From Mobiluncus sp034180645 (GTDB taxonomy: Bacteria > Actinomycetota > Actinomycetes > Actinomycetales > Actinomycetaceae), in contig NZ_JAXFNY010000014.1 in assembly GCF_034180645.1 (NCBI RefSeq), positions 80,471-144,470 of the forward strand: 64,000 bases of DNA, written 5' to 3'. Shown one piece after another: positions 51,393 to 59,249 of this stretch (positions are counted from its first letter, which is position 1; every line of letters starts with the position of its first letter). The translations under genes and the position numbers were made by a program. The notes beneath the pieces were generated by a model that had not been told where the DNA came from, did no database searches, and saw nothing but the letters and a program-made list of their open reading frames with translations.

Positions 51393-52088
51393 TCACAGGG
51401 TGATTCGGGTGCGGACTCCCAGCATGGCTTCGAGCTGTGGAGCTATCTGAATGAAGGCCTTGGCGCGGTGTGAAATAGTGTTCTTGGCCTCCTGGCTCAG
51501 TTCGCCATTGGTGACATCCTGGCCGTCCGCCATAAAAATCGGGTCGTACCCGAAACCGTTTTTGCCCTTCGGCTCCCGCACCAGGCGTCCGCCCATAACC
51601 CCGTTTCCCAGGTATGTTCCACCTCCCGGGACCAACAGCACCGCGGCACAGATGAATGCCGCCGTGCGATAGCCATCATCGATGTCCTGCAGCTGGTTCA
51701 ACAACAGTTCCAGATTGGCCCGGTCGTCCCCGTGGTGTCCGCACCACCGAGCCGAAAAAATTCCGGGGGCGCCGCCCAAAATGTCTACGCTCAAACCGGA
51801 ATCGTCAGCCAGAATCGGCACGTCCACCAAGCTGGCAAGGGCACGCGCCTTAATCAGGGCGTTGGCAGAAAAAGAGGTACCGTCCTCGCGCGGTTCAGGA
51901 GCCCCCAGCGTACCCGAGGCGACAATTCCTCCCGGGTGCAGGCTCGGCACCAAGGGACGTAAAATCTCCTCTACTTCCCGAACCTTGTGGGCATTGCCCG
52001 TAGCCATCACCACCTGTGCCTCCGGCGGCACTTTCAGTTTCTGAGCGTCCTTATCCCGTAAATCCGGCACAGAAGTCAAAATACTCAC
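51393..52088 (-). CDS. rdgB: Non-canonical purine NTP pyrophosphatase (RdgB/HAM1)
   Basis: Hydrolyses dITP, XTP and similar nucleotides to monophosphates. The 231-residue product starts at a GTG overlapping the rph stop by four bases, and contains VVMATGNAHKVREVEEIL, the EDGTSFSANALIKARALA block, ADDSGLSVDILGGAPGIFSARW, GKNGFGYDPIFM and ISHRAKAF. The first 25 residues are an extension before the conserved core. The rph-rdgB pair is a common actinobacterial arrangement. Confidence 0.95.
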   Translation of the reverse strand: MSILTSVPDLRDKDAQKLKVPPEAQVVMATGNAHKVREVEEILRPLVPSLHPGGIVASGTLGAPEPREDGTSFSANALIKARALASLVDVPILADDSGLSVDILGGAPGIFSARWCGHHGDDRANLELLLNQLQDIDDGYRTAAFICAAVLLVPGGGTYLGNGVMGGRLVREPKGKNGFGYDPIFMADGQDVTNGELSQEAKNTISHRAKAFIQIAPQLEAMLGVRTRITL

Positions 52089-52858
52089 GCGATTACTCCA
52101 TCTGTTAGCGTCAACACCGCACCGGGCGCACTGTCTACTGCCGCGCGCTGCAATCTGGTCAAATCATGGCAACCGGCCTGGGCCAAATCCAATAAAGCGT
52201 CCAGCTCGGCGCGGCTAAACGGCGCGCCCTCCGCGGTTCCCTGCACCTCCACCAGAGTTCCTGAGCCGGTCATCACCACATTCATGTCGGTTTCGGCACG
52301 GGAATCTTCCTCGTAGGGCAAATCCAGGCGCGGCGTGGAATCAATGATCCCCACGGAAATGGCACAAACCGAGTCGCGTGTGGGATTGCCGGGAATAAAA
52401 CCGTTGTCCCTACCCACGGCGATGGCGCGCTGCAAGGCAATCCAAGCCCCGGTAATCGAGGCGGTGCGAGTGCCCCCATCGGCTTGCAAAACGTCGCAGT
52501 CTATCGCAATCGTGTTCTCACCCAACGCGGCGTAATCCACCGAAGCGCGCAGCGCCCGTCCAATGAGCCGGGAAATCTCTGAGGTGCGCCCGCTGATTTT
52601 CCCCTTGACTGACTCGCGGGTATTGCGAGTATCGGTAGCGCGGGGGAGCATGGCGTACTCAGCCGTGACCCAGCCCAAACCGGAGTCCTTGCGCCACCGG
52701 GGAACCCCTTCCGTCAAGCTGGCCGAACACAGCACTCGGGTGTTCCCAAAAGATACCAACACGCACCCTTCCGGGGCGCTGACCCAATCCATGTGTAGAG
52801 TCACTTCGCGGAGCTGGTCCACCCGGCGTCCGTCTGCACGCTCAATCATCTCAGTCAT
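52085..52858 (-). CDS. rph: Ribonuclease PH
   Basis: Phosphate-dependent 3' trimming of tRNA precursors. The 257-residue product has REVTLHMDWVSAPEGCVLV, the block SLTEGVPRW, EYAMLPRATDTRNTRES, GRTSEISRLIGRALRA, and the metal-binding DCDVLQADGGTRTASITGAW, all typical. The start is ATG 52858, with GATTATGAC near the end of the divergent leader. It overlaps rdgB, so translation is coupled. Confidence 0.96.
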   Translation of the reverse strand: MTEMIERADGRRVDQLREVTLHMDWVSAPEGCVLVSFGNTRVLCSASLTEGVPRWRKDSGLGWVTAEYAMLPRATDTRNTRESVKGKISGRTSEISRLIGRALRASVDYAALGENTIAIDCDVLQADGGTRTASITGAWIALQRAIAVGRDNGFIPGNPTRDSVCAISVGIIDSTPRLDLPYEEDSRAETDMNVVMTGSGTLVEVQGTAEGAPFSRAELDALLDLAQAGCHDLTRLQRAAVDSAPGAVLTLTDGVIA

Positions 52859-52870
52859 AATCCCAGTCTA

Positions 52871-54088
52871 TTATTTCTGAGTCGGGAGAGTGCATTGGGG
52901 CAGTTCAGAGGTCTTTCCATCGCGTATCTTTTGCACCACGTCCAGCGCTTCGGAAAACGTCCCGATTTTCGCTACCGTCAGTCCTTTCGGGATGTTGCCA
53001 ACGACTTCGTTGCAGTTCTGGGCCGGGGCCAGGAAAAACTTGGCTCCGTCAGCCTTCGCTCCCGCCATCTTTTGCTCAATTCCGCTGATGGGGCCGACTT
53101 TACCGGCCAAGTCGATAGTCCCGGTCCCGGCAATCACCGATTTTCCGGTTAGGTGTTCGGGCGTGAGCTGCTCCACTATCCCCAGGGCAAACATGGTGCC
53201 CGCGGAAGGTCCGCCCACGTCTTGAAGGTGAAAAGTGATGTCCAGAGGAACGTCCACGTCCGAAGCTAAATAGATGCTGAGCTGCGAGCCTTTCCCGATT
53301 TTGCCGTTCGCTTTCCTGACCGGAGCGGTTTTCATGCTCACCGTCTGGGCTTCGCCGTTGCGGATGATACCGAGTTCAACAGTGTCGCCGCTCGGCACTG
53401 TGTCCAAGAACTTGCGCAAGTCCTCAACAGTGTGGACGTTCAGCGGGGTTTGACCGGGACGGGCAATGGTTTGCACCACGTCTTTCTTACGCAAAATGCC
53501 GGCCGCGGGCGAGTCTTTGGCAATCTCGGCGACAGACCAGGTGATGTTCACGTCATACCCCAAGGATTCCAGCGCCACCGCTTCGGCGGAGAGTTGGGAT
53601 TGGTCCATCTGTTGCACCCCGAGCTTCTTAATGTCTTTGCTGGAAACATTGTGGGGATAGACCATTTCTTCGGGCAAGATGGTGGTATTTGGGCTAAACG
53701 CCGCCACAATCAGGTCCCAACCGCTGACCATAGAGCCGGGTCCCCCCAGGGAGGAAACCGTGGTCATGCGCAGTTCTCCGTTGTTGTCTGGATAGGTTTT
53801 CGCGCCTTTCACCTCGATGAGAGGGGTTTGCTTATCGTCCTTGCCTAGCACGTCAAAGGTCGGTCCCGGATAGTTGATGACCACAGGATAAGAATAGAGG
53901 AACAGAAAATACCCGCCCAGGACGATGAGGGCAAAGCTCAGAACCCAACGGCTCAAAGACCATCGGGAGCGGGGGTGAGCGGGCGCGTCAGCAGGGGCTT
54001 TTGGCGGCGAATCAGTTTTGGATTCGAGCGTCGGTGAATCTTCGGGGCCAGGCGTATCCGCTCCCTTATCCAGCGCATCGGTGTTCAT
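52871..54088 (-). CDS. Membrane PDZ-Lon-like serine protease (YlbL type)
   Basis: The 405-residue product has a Pro/Asp-rich cytoplasmic N-terminus, one helix (WVLSFALIVLGGYFLFLYSY), a PDZ domain (about 195-270, DSPAAGILRKKDVV) and a C-terminal Lon-type S16 domain. The catalytic Ser lies in DVGGPSAGTMFALG and the Lys in GIEQKMAGAKADGAKFFL, forming the Ser-Lys dyad. The active domain is expected outside the membrane. The ATG at 54088 sits seven bases after TATAGT, suggesting a leaderless mRNA; a GTG one codon upstream is the alternative. Confidence 0.9.
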   Translation of the reverse strand: MNTDALDKGADTPGPEDSPTLESKTDSPPKAPADAPAHPRSRWSLSRWVLSFALIVLGGYFLFLYSYPVVINYPGPTFDVLGKDDKQTPLIEVKGAKTYPDNNGELRMTTVSSLGGPGSMVSGWDLIVAAFSPNTTILPEEMVYPHNVSSKDIKKLGVQQMDQSQLSAEAVALESLGYDVNITWSVAEIAKDSPAAGILRKKDVVQTIARPGQTPLNVHTVEDLRKFLDTVPSGDTVELGIIRNGEAQTVSMKTAPVRKANGKIGKGSQLSIYLASDVDVPLDITFHLQDVGGPSAGTMFALGIVEQLTPEHLTGKSVIAGTGTIDLAGKVGPISGIEQKMAGAKADGAKFFLAPAQNCNEVVGNIPKGLTVAKIGTFSEALDVVQKIRDGKTSELPQCTLPTQK

Positions 54089-54094
54089 CACGGA

Positions 54095-54106
54095 TACTAT
54101 AGTCTC
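54095..54106. promoter_or_regulatory. Divergent leaderless promoters sharing a palindromic -10
   Basis: ACTATAGT (54096-54103) is its own reverse complement. On the plus strand TACTAT (54095-54100) stands six bases before ATG 54107; on the minus strand TATAGT stands seven bases before ATG 54088. Both distances place the transcription start at or next to the ATG. Neither gene has a Shine-Dalgarno sequence. Confidence 0.6.
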
Positions 54107-55624
54107 ATGGATGAAAGTGAGATGCCTGACTGGGCCGAAATGCTGCGCCAGGTTTTTGGCGAGGAAAAAGCCCGTGAGATGGAGGAAAAGCTCCGTTCCG
54201 GCACCCCGTTCTCGGCGTTTTCCGGAGGGGAGGGTATTTTTGCTTTCCCGCTGCAGTCCCTACTGTCCAGCTCCGATGAGCCGGTGAACTGGGACTTGGC
54301 GCGTATGACTGCCCTGGGGCGTCTGGGCGGGGCAACCCGGGTGGTGACTGCCGCTGATGCCGACCGGGTGCGTCAAGCCCTGTCTCAAGCTAATTTGCGC
54401 CTAGACCCGGTCACTTCGCTCACTCCGCCGCCTGCCAGCTATACCGCCTTATCCGCACCGAAGTGGCTGGATGCCTCGTCCGAAGTCTGGAAAATCTTGG
54501 TTACCCCGGTGGCTGCCAAAACGTCTGAGTCTATGAAACAGGCGCTGTCTGCGCATATTGCCGACGGCGACTTACATATCGAGATTTCTTCCGGCCCGCC
54601 CGAACTACAACAGCTGATGGGGCTGTTTTCCAAGGATGGCGACCCGGCGTCGCTGAACCTGGATTCCCTGCTGGGGGTTTTGAGTTCAAACCTGTTCGGG
54701 CTGCAGTTTGGCCAGGCTTGGGGGAGTTTGGCGGCCGAGAGCTTTGGCTCGACCGACATCGGGCTGCCGGTTGCAGAGGTGAATCAAGCGGCAATAGTGC
54801 TGGAAAACGTGGAAAAGTTCGCTGCCGACATCAGCCTGGAAGTCGAGCCAGTGCTGGCTTTCCTGGCGACTCGCGAGGCCGCCTACGTGCGGCTTTATCA
54901 CGCCGTGCCGTGGCTGCGGATGCATGTCACCAAGGCGATTGAGGACTACGCGAGGGACATCAGCTTCGATTTGCAAGCGATGGAATCGGCCCTGCAGGGC
55001 CTGGACCCGATGGATCAAGACGCCCTGCACAAGCTCATCGCGCAAGGCGTGCTGACTCCCAGTCAGACCAATAACCAAACCGCCGCGAAACAAAGCCTGG
55101 AGACCCTGCTGGCGATTATGGAGGGATGGGTCGACATGGTGACCACGCGCTGTTTGGCAGGGACGTTACCTCAGATGGGAGCCTTGCGAGAGATGATGAA
55201 TCGGCGCCGCGCCACCGGAGGACCGGCCGAGAAAGCGTTCGCCGCCCTCATCGGCTTGGAACTGCGACCCAAACGGTTGCGTGAAGCCAGCGCCTTGTGG
55301 TCCAAACTGGTGGCCAAGCTCGGCGAAGCCGGCGCGGAAGGCTTGTGGGACCACCCGGACCTGCTACCGGAGGAAAGCGACTTCGACGCCCCCGACGAGT
55401 TCGTGGCGCGCCTGGCCGGAGAAGGCCCGAAAGACCAGCTGGAAGCTGATTTGGAGGCTATGCTGCAAGGGACTTTGGGATACGCCAAAGGGTTGGAGCC
55501 CGGCATTGATTCGGAAGGTGACGCGGAGGTGTCACAAGACCGTCCCGACGCCGATTCGCCCGACGGTTCCGGTCAACCGTGGACAGATCCGGACAGTCCG
55601 GAAAATCCCACTCCTGACGTCTAA
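54107..55624 (+). CDS. Zincin-like (DUF2342/F420-associated) protein with altered metal motif
   Basis: The 505-residue product matches the actinobacterial zincin_2 family by layout: PVNWDLARMTALGRLGG near the N-terminus, FGLQFGQAWGSLAAESFGSTDIGLP, and the helix ALREAAxxRLF-like block, here TREAAYVRLYHAVPWL. Relatives I recall carry EAAH at this point; here His is replaced by Tyr, and there is no HExxH anywhere in the protein. Metal binding and peptidase activity are therefore doubtful. The acidic C-terminal 60 residues (DSEGDAEVSQDRPDADSPDG) are disordered. It is leaderless by position and ends back-to-back with the ThiF-like gene. Confidence 0.82.
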   Translation: MDESEMPDWAEMLRQVFGEEKAREMEEKLRSGTPFSAFSGGEGIFAFPLQSLLSSSDEPVNWDLARMTALGRLGGATRVVTAADADRVRQALSQANLRLDPVTSLTPPPASYTALSAPKWLDASSEVWKILVTPVAAKTSESMKQALSAHIADGDLHIEISSGPPELQQLMGLFSKDGDPASLNLDSLLGVLSSNLFGLQFGQAWGSLAAESFGSTDIGLPVAEVNQAAIVLENVEKFAADISLEVEPVLAFLATREAAYVRLYHAVPWLRMHVTKAIEDYARDISFDLQAMESALQGLDPMDQDALHKLIAQGVLTPSQTNNQTAAKQSLETLLAIMEGWVDMVTTRCLAGTLPQMGALREMMNRRRATGGPAEKAFAALIGLELRPKRLREASALWSKLVAKLGEAGAEGLWDHPDLLPEESDFDAPDEFVARLAGEGPKDQLEADLEAMLQGTLGYAKGLEPGIDSEGDAEVSQDRPDADSPDGSGQPWTDPDSPENPTPDV

Positions 55625-56641
55625 TCAGGCGGCTGTAACCGCGCGGGCTCGCTTCGCAAACGCCGGCTCCGGGGGAACGTCAAGCTCGACCGGAAGGTAA
55701 CTGCAGTCGCATTCCGGGTGAGCCTCGAAGTGTCGCGTGGTGACGATTCCGTCCACCGAGATACGCGTGACATCACCGGGGTGCAGGGCACGGCAATCTA
55801 AGAATGCCAAGGCTTGCGCCGCTGCAATCGCCGCACCCGCGCCTGCCAATGCTGTTTCCACCCGCGGAAACGCTGCCCAGTGCAGGTTCGCGGCGCGTTC
55901 TGCCAGGTGTGCCACTTCTGTGGCCTGGTGCAGGGCGATACAGGACGTGCACGGGGTCAAACCGGGCACAACCAGCGGTCCGACCTCGACAAAATCATGA
56001 CCTGCCACCACCGCCAGAAACGGCTGATTGGCCTGCATCGCTTTTTGCGCCGCCACCGGGTCGGGAATACCCCAGCTGAACTGTACCGCCAAGTCAGCTG
56101 GGATGCGCCGGGTCGTGACCGCGGCGTGCCGCAGGCGCTGTTCTACCAGGTCTTTCGTGGTGTGCCGCGTGTCAAGGGCGGTTTCCAAGTCCGGTTCGGG
56201 GCTGCGGGTGGTGGCGGGGACTTGAATCTTGCCGATACCGGCGGCGCCCAGTTCCAGAGCCAACAGTTGAGCCATACGGTCGGCCCGATTGAGTGAAACG
56301 CTCAGTTCCTGGCGATTCCGGTAGGCGCGACGCATCTTGGCGCCCCCAGCTCGTGACCAAAATCCGTCGTCAGGTCCGCCGTGTAGGCGGGGACTGCGCA
56401 GCTGCAGCAGTTCGACGTCAACCAAGGCTCGCAGGATTTCCGAGACTCTGGTCAAGGGAATGCGGCAGGCTTTGGCAAAGTCGGACAAGTCCGGGCGGGT
56501 ACAGCCCGCCACCAGGCGTTGCAGTAGCTGGAATTCCTTTTCGGAACACTGCGGAAAACAAAACATGGTTTCCAGTCCGGCGCACAGCTCGACTGAACCA
56601 TCGGGTAGCTTAACCAAGTGAATACCCTCATTTAGTTTCAT
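55625..56641 (-). CDS. ThiF/E1-like protein with zinc cysteines and degenerate nucleotide motif
   Basis: The 338-residue product resembles the cyclodehydratase/E1-superfamily proteins found near the zincin gene in actinobacteria. It has a winged-helix-like N-terminal segment (FQLLQRLVAGC, LSDFAKACRIPLTRVSEIL), a central Rossmann-like region, and four zinc-type cysteines: CTSC (about 235) and CDCS near the end. The expected GxGxxG strand reads VSLNRADRMAQLLALELG, lacking the glycines. So it may bind a partner or substrate without adenylation. GAGGTGA precedes the ATG. Confidence 0.72.
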   Translation of the reverse strand: MKLNEGIHLVKLPDGSVELCAGLETMFCFPQCSEKEFQLLQRLVAGCTRPDLSDFAKACRIPLTRVSEILRALVDVELLQLRSPRLHGGPDDGFWSRAGGAKMRRAYRNRQELSVSLNRADRMAQLLALELGAAGIGKIQVPATTRSPEPDLETALDTRHTTKDLVEQRLRHAAVTTRRIPADLAVQFSWGIPDPVAAQKAMQANQPFLAVVAGHDFVEVGPLVVPGLTPCTSCIALHQATEVAHLAERAANLHWAAFPRVETALAGAGAAIAAAQALAFLDCRALHPGDVTRISVDGIVTTRHFEAHPECDCSYLPVELDVPPEPAFAKRARAVTAA

Positions 56642-56666
56642 AATCTCTCACCTCAATTCAAAGCAT

Positions 56667-56694
56667 CTCAAATGTTATATAATAAACTCAAATG
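56667..56694. promoter_or_regulatory. Two CTCAAATG direct repeats 20 bp apart in the ThiF-uvrD2 gap
   Basis: CTCAAATG at 56667-56674 and 56687-56694 flank TTATATAATAAA, which holds -10-like sequences on both strands. The spacing of two helical turns fits a dimeric regulator of the divergent ThiF-like gene and possibly of uvrD2. Confidence 0.4.
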
Positions 56695-56815
56695 ACGATC
56701 TGGTGCTTGTGGATAACTCGGTATCCGCGCTGGACAGGACCCCGGTTTCGTGCGGTGTCATCCTGCGTGGGAAACTTGGAGGAGTAAAGGAACGCGGAGT
56801 CGAGGGGAGGTAACC

Positions 56816-58375
56816 GTGAACGGTAAGCGTTACGCTGCGTCGCCCAGTGCGGAACTGAGTGCCGCCCAACTGCTGGATGAACTGGACGAACAGCAGCGCG
56901 AGGTTGCTCAGCACCAGCACGGGGCGCTATGTGTGCTGGCGGGGGCGGGCACCGGGAAAACCCGGGCGATTACCTATCGCATCGCTTACGGGGTGCGCAG
57001 CGGGCAGGTCGATTCCGAAAATGTGTTAGCGCTGACGTTTACCCAAAAAGCCGCGGCAGAGATGAAAACCCGACTGGAAGGCCTGGGGGTGGGACAGGTC
57101 TGGGCGCGCACCTTCCACTCCGCGGCGCTGGCGCAGGTCAAGCACTTTTGGCCGCAGGTCATGGGCGGAACCATGCCGACCCTGACCGGACTGAAAGCGA
57201 CCCTGGTGACAGCAGCGGGGATGCGATTGGGGCTGAACCTCGGAAAAGCGCAGGTACGGGCGCTAGCCGGGGAAATCGAGTGGGCGAAGGTGTCGCTGGT
57301 GGACCCGCCGCATTACGCCGCGGCGGCGCGGGCGGCAGGGCGCGAAGCCGTAGCCGATTTGAGTACCGAGCGGGTTGCGGAGCTGCTGGACGCCTATGAG
57401 GATGCGAAAATATCAGCGGAACAGCTGGATTTTGAAGATATTTTGCTGCTGTGCGCGGGCATGATGGACGAGCGCGAGGACGTGGCGCGGACAATACGCA
57501 ACCAGTACCGATATTTCGTGGTGGACGAATATCAGGATGTCTCCCCGCTACAGAACTACCTGTTGATGAGCTGGCTGGGACGCCGCCGCGACCTGGCGGT
57601 GGTGGGGGACGCGGCGCAAACCATCTACTCTTTTGCTGGCGCCACCCCGGAATATTTGACCGAGTTCACCCAGACCTATCCCGAAGCGAAAGTCGTGGAA
57701 CTAATCCGGGACTATCGCTCCACCCCCCAGATTGTGAACTTGGCGAATCAGGTTTTGTCCCAGGCAAAAGGGGCGGACGGCAAGCCTTTGGGCGGTACCG
57801 TCCGGCTGGTGTCTCAACGCGAATCCGGCCCGGCGGTGTCTTGGTTCGCAACCCCGGACGATGAAACCGAGGCAAGGGAAATCGCGCGCCGTATTCAAGA
57901 CCTGCTGGCGGAGGGCCTGAAACCCAGCCAGATTGCGGTGTTGTTCCGTACCAACGCCCAAGCTGCACTGTTCGGGGTGGCTTTGGGCGCGAAACGAATT
58001 CCTTTCGTAATCAAGGACCAGGTCACGAAACTTGCAGGAGGAACCGCGGATAGCGGGGCGCAGACGGAGGATGATGAACCCGGCGGCGTGACGTTAGCTT
58101 CCCTGCACTCGGCGAAAGGGCTCGAGTGGGAAGCGGTGTTTCTGGCGGGAGCCAGCGAAGGTTTGCTACCCATCAGCTTGGCCAAAACCCCAGCGGTTAT
58201 CGAGGAAGAACGCCGCCTGTGCTATGTCGGGGTGACGCGGGCGCGCAGCCGGCTCATCGTGTCTTTTGCCAAAGCCCGCCGCGACGGCGCCGCCCAAGAA
58301 CGCGAGGCGTGCCGTTTCTTGGCGCCGTTTTGGCCTCGCCGCAGTGAAATGCTGCGGCGTTCCGGTAGGCACTAG
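56816..58375 (+). CDS. UvrD/Rep-family helicase UvrD2, short form
   Basis: SF1A DNA helicase. The GTG at 56816 with GGGAGG six bases upstream gives 519 residues. Visible motifs: LDEQQREVAQ, Walker A GAGTGKT, LTFTQKAAAEMKTRL, FHSAAL, FEDILLL, VVDEYQDVSPLQ, VGDAAQTIYSFAGA, RDYRSTPQIV, ASLHSAKGLEWEAVFLAG, and YVGVTRARSRL. Mycobacterial UvrD2 has a C-terminal HRDC and Cys-cluster domain; this product stops shortly after motif VI with a basic tail (RRSEMLRRSGRH), so that domain is absent. Confidence 0.9.
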   Translation: MNGKRYAASPSAELSAAQLLDELDEQQREVAQHQHGALCVLAGAGTGKTRAITYRIAYGVRSGQVDSENVLALTFTQKAAAEMKTRLEGLGVGQVWARTFHSAALAQVKHFWPQVMGGTMPTLTGLKATLVTAAGMRLGLNLGKAQVRALAGEIEWAKVSLVDPPHYAAAARAAGREAVADLSTERVAELLDAYEDAKISAEQLDFEDILLLCAGMMDEREDVARTIRNQYRYFVVDEYQDVSPLQNYLLMSWLGRRRDLAVVGDAAQTIYSFAGATPEYLTEFTQTYPEAKVVELIRDYRSTPQIVNLANQVLSQAKGADGKPLGGTVRLVSQRESGPAVSWFATPDDETEAREIARRIQDLLAEGLKPSQIAVLFRTNAQAALFGVALGAKRIPFVIKDQVTKLAGGTADSGAQTEDDEPGGVTLASLHSAKGLEWEAVFLAGASEGLLPISLAKTPAVIEEERRLCYVGVTRARSRLIVSFAKARRDGAAQEREACRFLAPFWPRRSEMLRRSGRH

Positions 58376-58402
58376 ACCGGGTTTGGTCAGCTTTAGTGCA
58401 GG

Positions 58403-59104
58403 TCAAGAGGCAGAGTTCGGGTCGCCGTTGATGCCGTTGGTGATGAGTTGCAGCAAATCCGCGACCAAAGCCGGACCCTGTTCAATGTGCTCCGGGTCGG
58501 TGTCGAAGTGCGGGTGAACGATCGACCAGGCTTCGGTGCGGGTGGCGGCCACGACAAAACGGGATCGTTCCTGACCTGCCGTCTTTTTCTCTAGGAAGAC
58601 TTGCCGTTCCTGGGGGTCAGCGGGGGCGTCAGCCATGTCTTCGGCGGTCACCATGGCGTCAGTTTCGTAGAGTACGGCCACGCCTTCGATTTCATCGCTC
58701 CACACCACGCGTCCCAGCTGGTGTAAGAAATCCAAACCATCGTCATGGGGTAGCTGGAAAGGTAGTGCTGTCAACGATTCGGGGTCTGACGCGGCGGTTT
58801 CGTGCATGGCGGCGACCAGCTCATCTGGGGCGTGTCCCGTCAGCATATCGGCGGCCTCCCCGGTCTTGTGCAAAGTAAAGAGTTGACCAGTTTGCAGCTC
58901 TGTCAGAGGCTCGGCGTGGGCGTCAATCTCCCATACCACCCGCACGATCGCGGGAATCTCAGCCGGGACAGGAACCTGTTCAGATGCGGAGGGCGTGGAC
59001 TCGTCCCCGGCAGGGTTCGGACTGGCGTTCCCATCCGGGGTAAAGGACATCCCCATTACGGTTCCGCCGGGAAAATTCGTCAAAGGGTTGCTTGGTTCAC
59101 TCAT
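58403..59104 (-). CDS. PPA1309-like family protein
   Basis: The 233-residue cytosolic protein has an acidic/Pro-rich N-terminus, then a conserved-looking fold: IVRVVWEIDAHAEPL, QLFTLHKTG, LPFQLPHDDGLDFLHQLGRVVWSDEIEGVAVLYE, and the C-terminal ERSRFVVAATRTEAWSIVH followed by GPALVADLLQLI. Genes of the PPA1309 family regularly lie next to UPF0182 in actinobacteria, as here. Function unknown. It is divergent from the UPF0182 gene with 145 bp between. Confidence 0.83.
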   Translation of the reverse strand: MSEPSNPLTNFPGGTVMGMSFTPDGNASPNPAGDESTPSASEQVPVPAEIPAIVRVVWEIDAHAEPLTELQTGQLFTLHKTGEAADMLTGHAPDELVAAMHETAASDPESLTALPFQLPHDDGLDFLHQLGRVVWSDEIEGVAVLYETDAMVTAEDMADAPADPQERQVFLEKKTAGQERSRFVVAATRTEAWSIVHPHFDTDPEHIEQGPALVADLLQLITNGINGDPNSAS

Positions 59105-59249
59105 GTTTTCTATTATCTCATCAAAAGTTGAAACTTCGGGGAACCAGCTAGGCGAGCGGGGACTGGGGGTAAAAACTTCCCGAATGGAAGAACACCGGGG
59201 TTTTGTGGAAAGATGGCATCTGAGTACAAATTCGAGACTGAGGAGTTAA

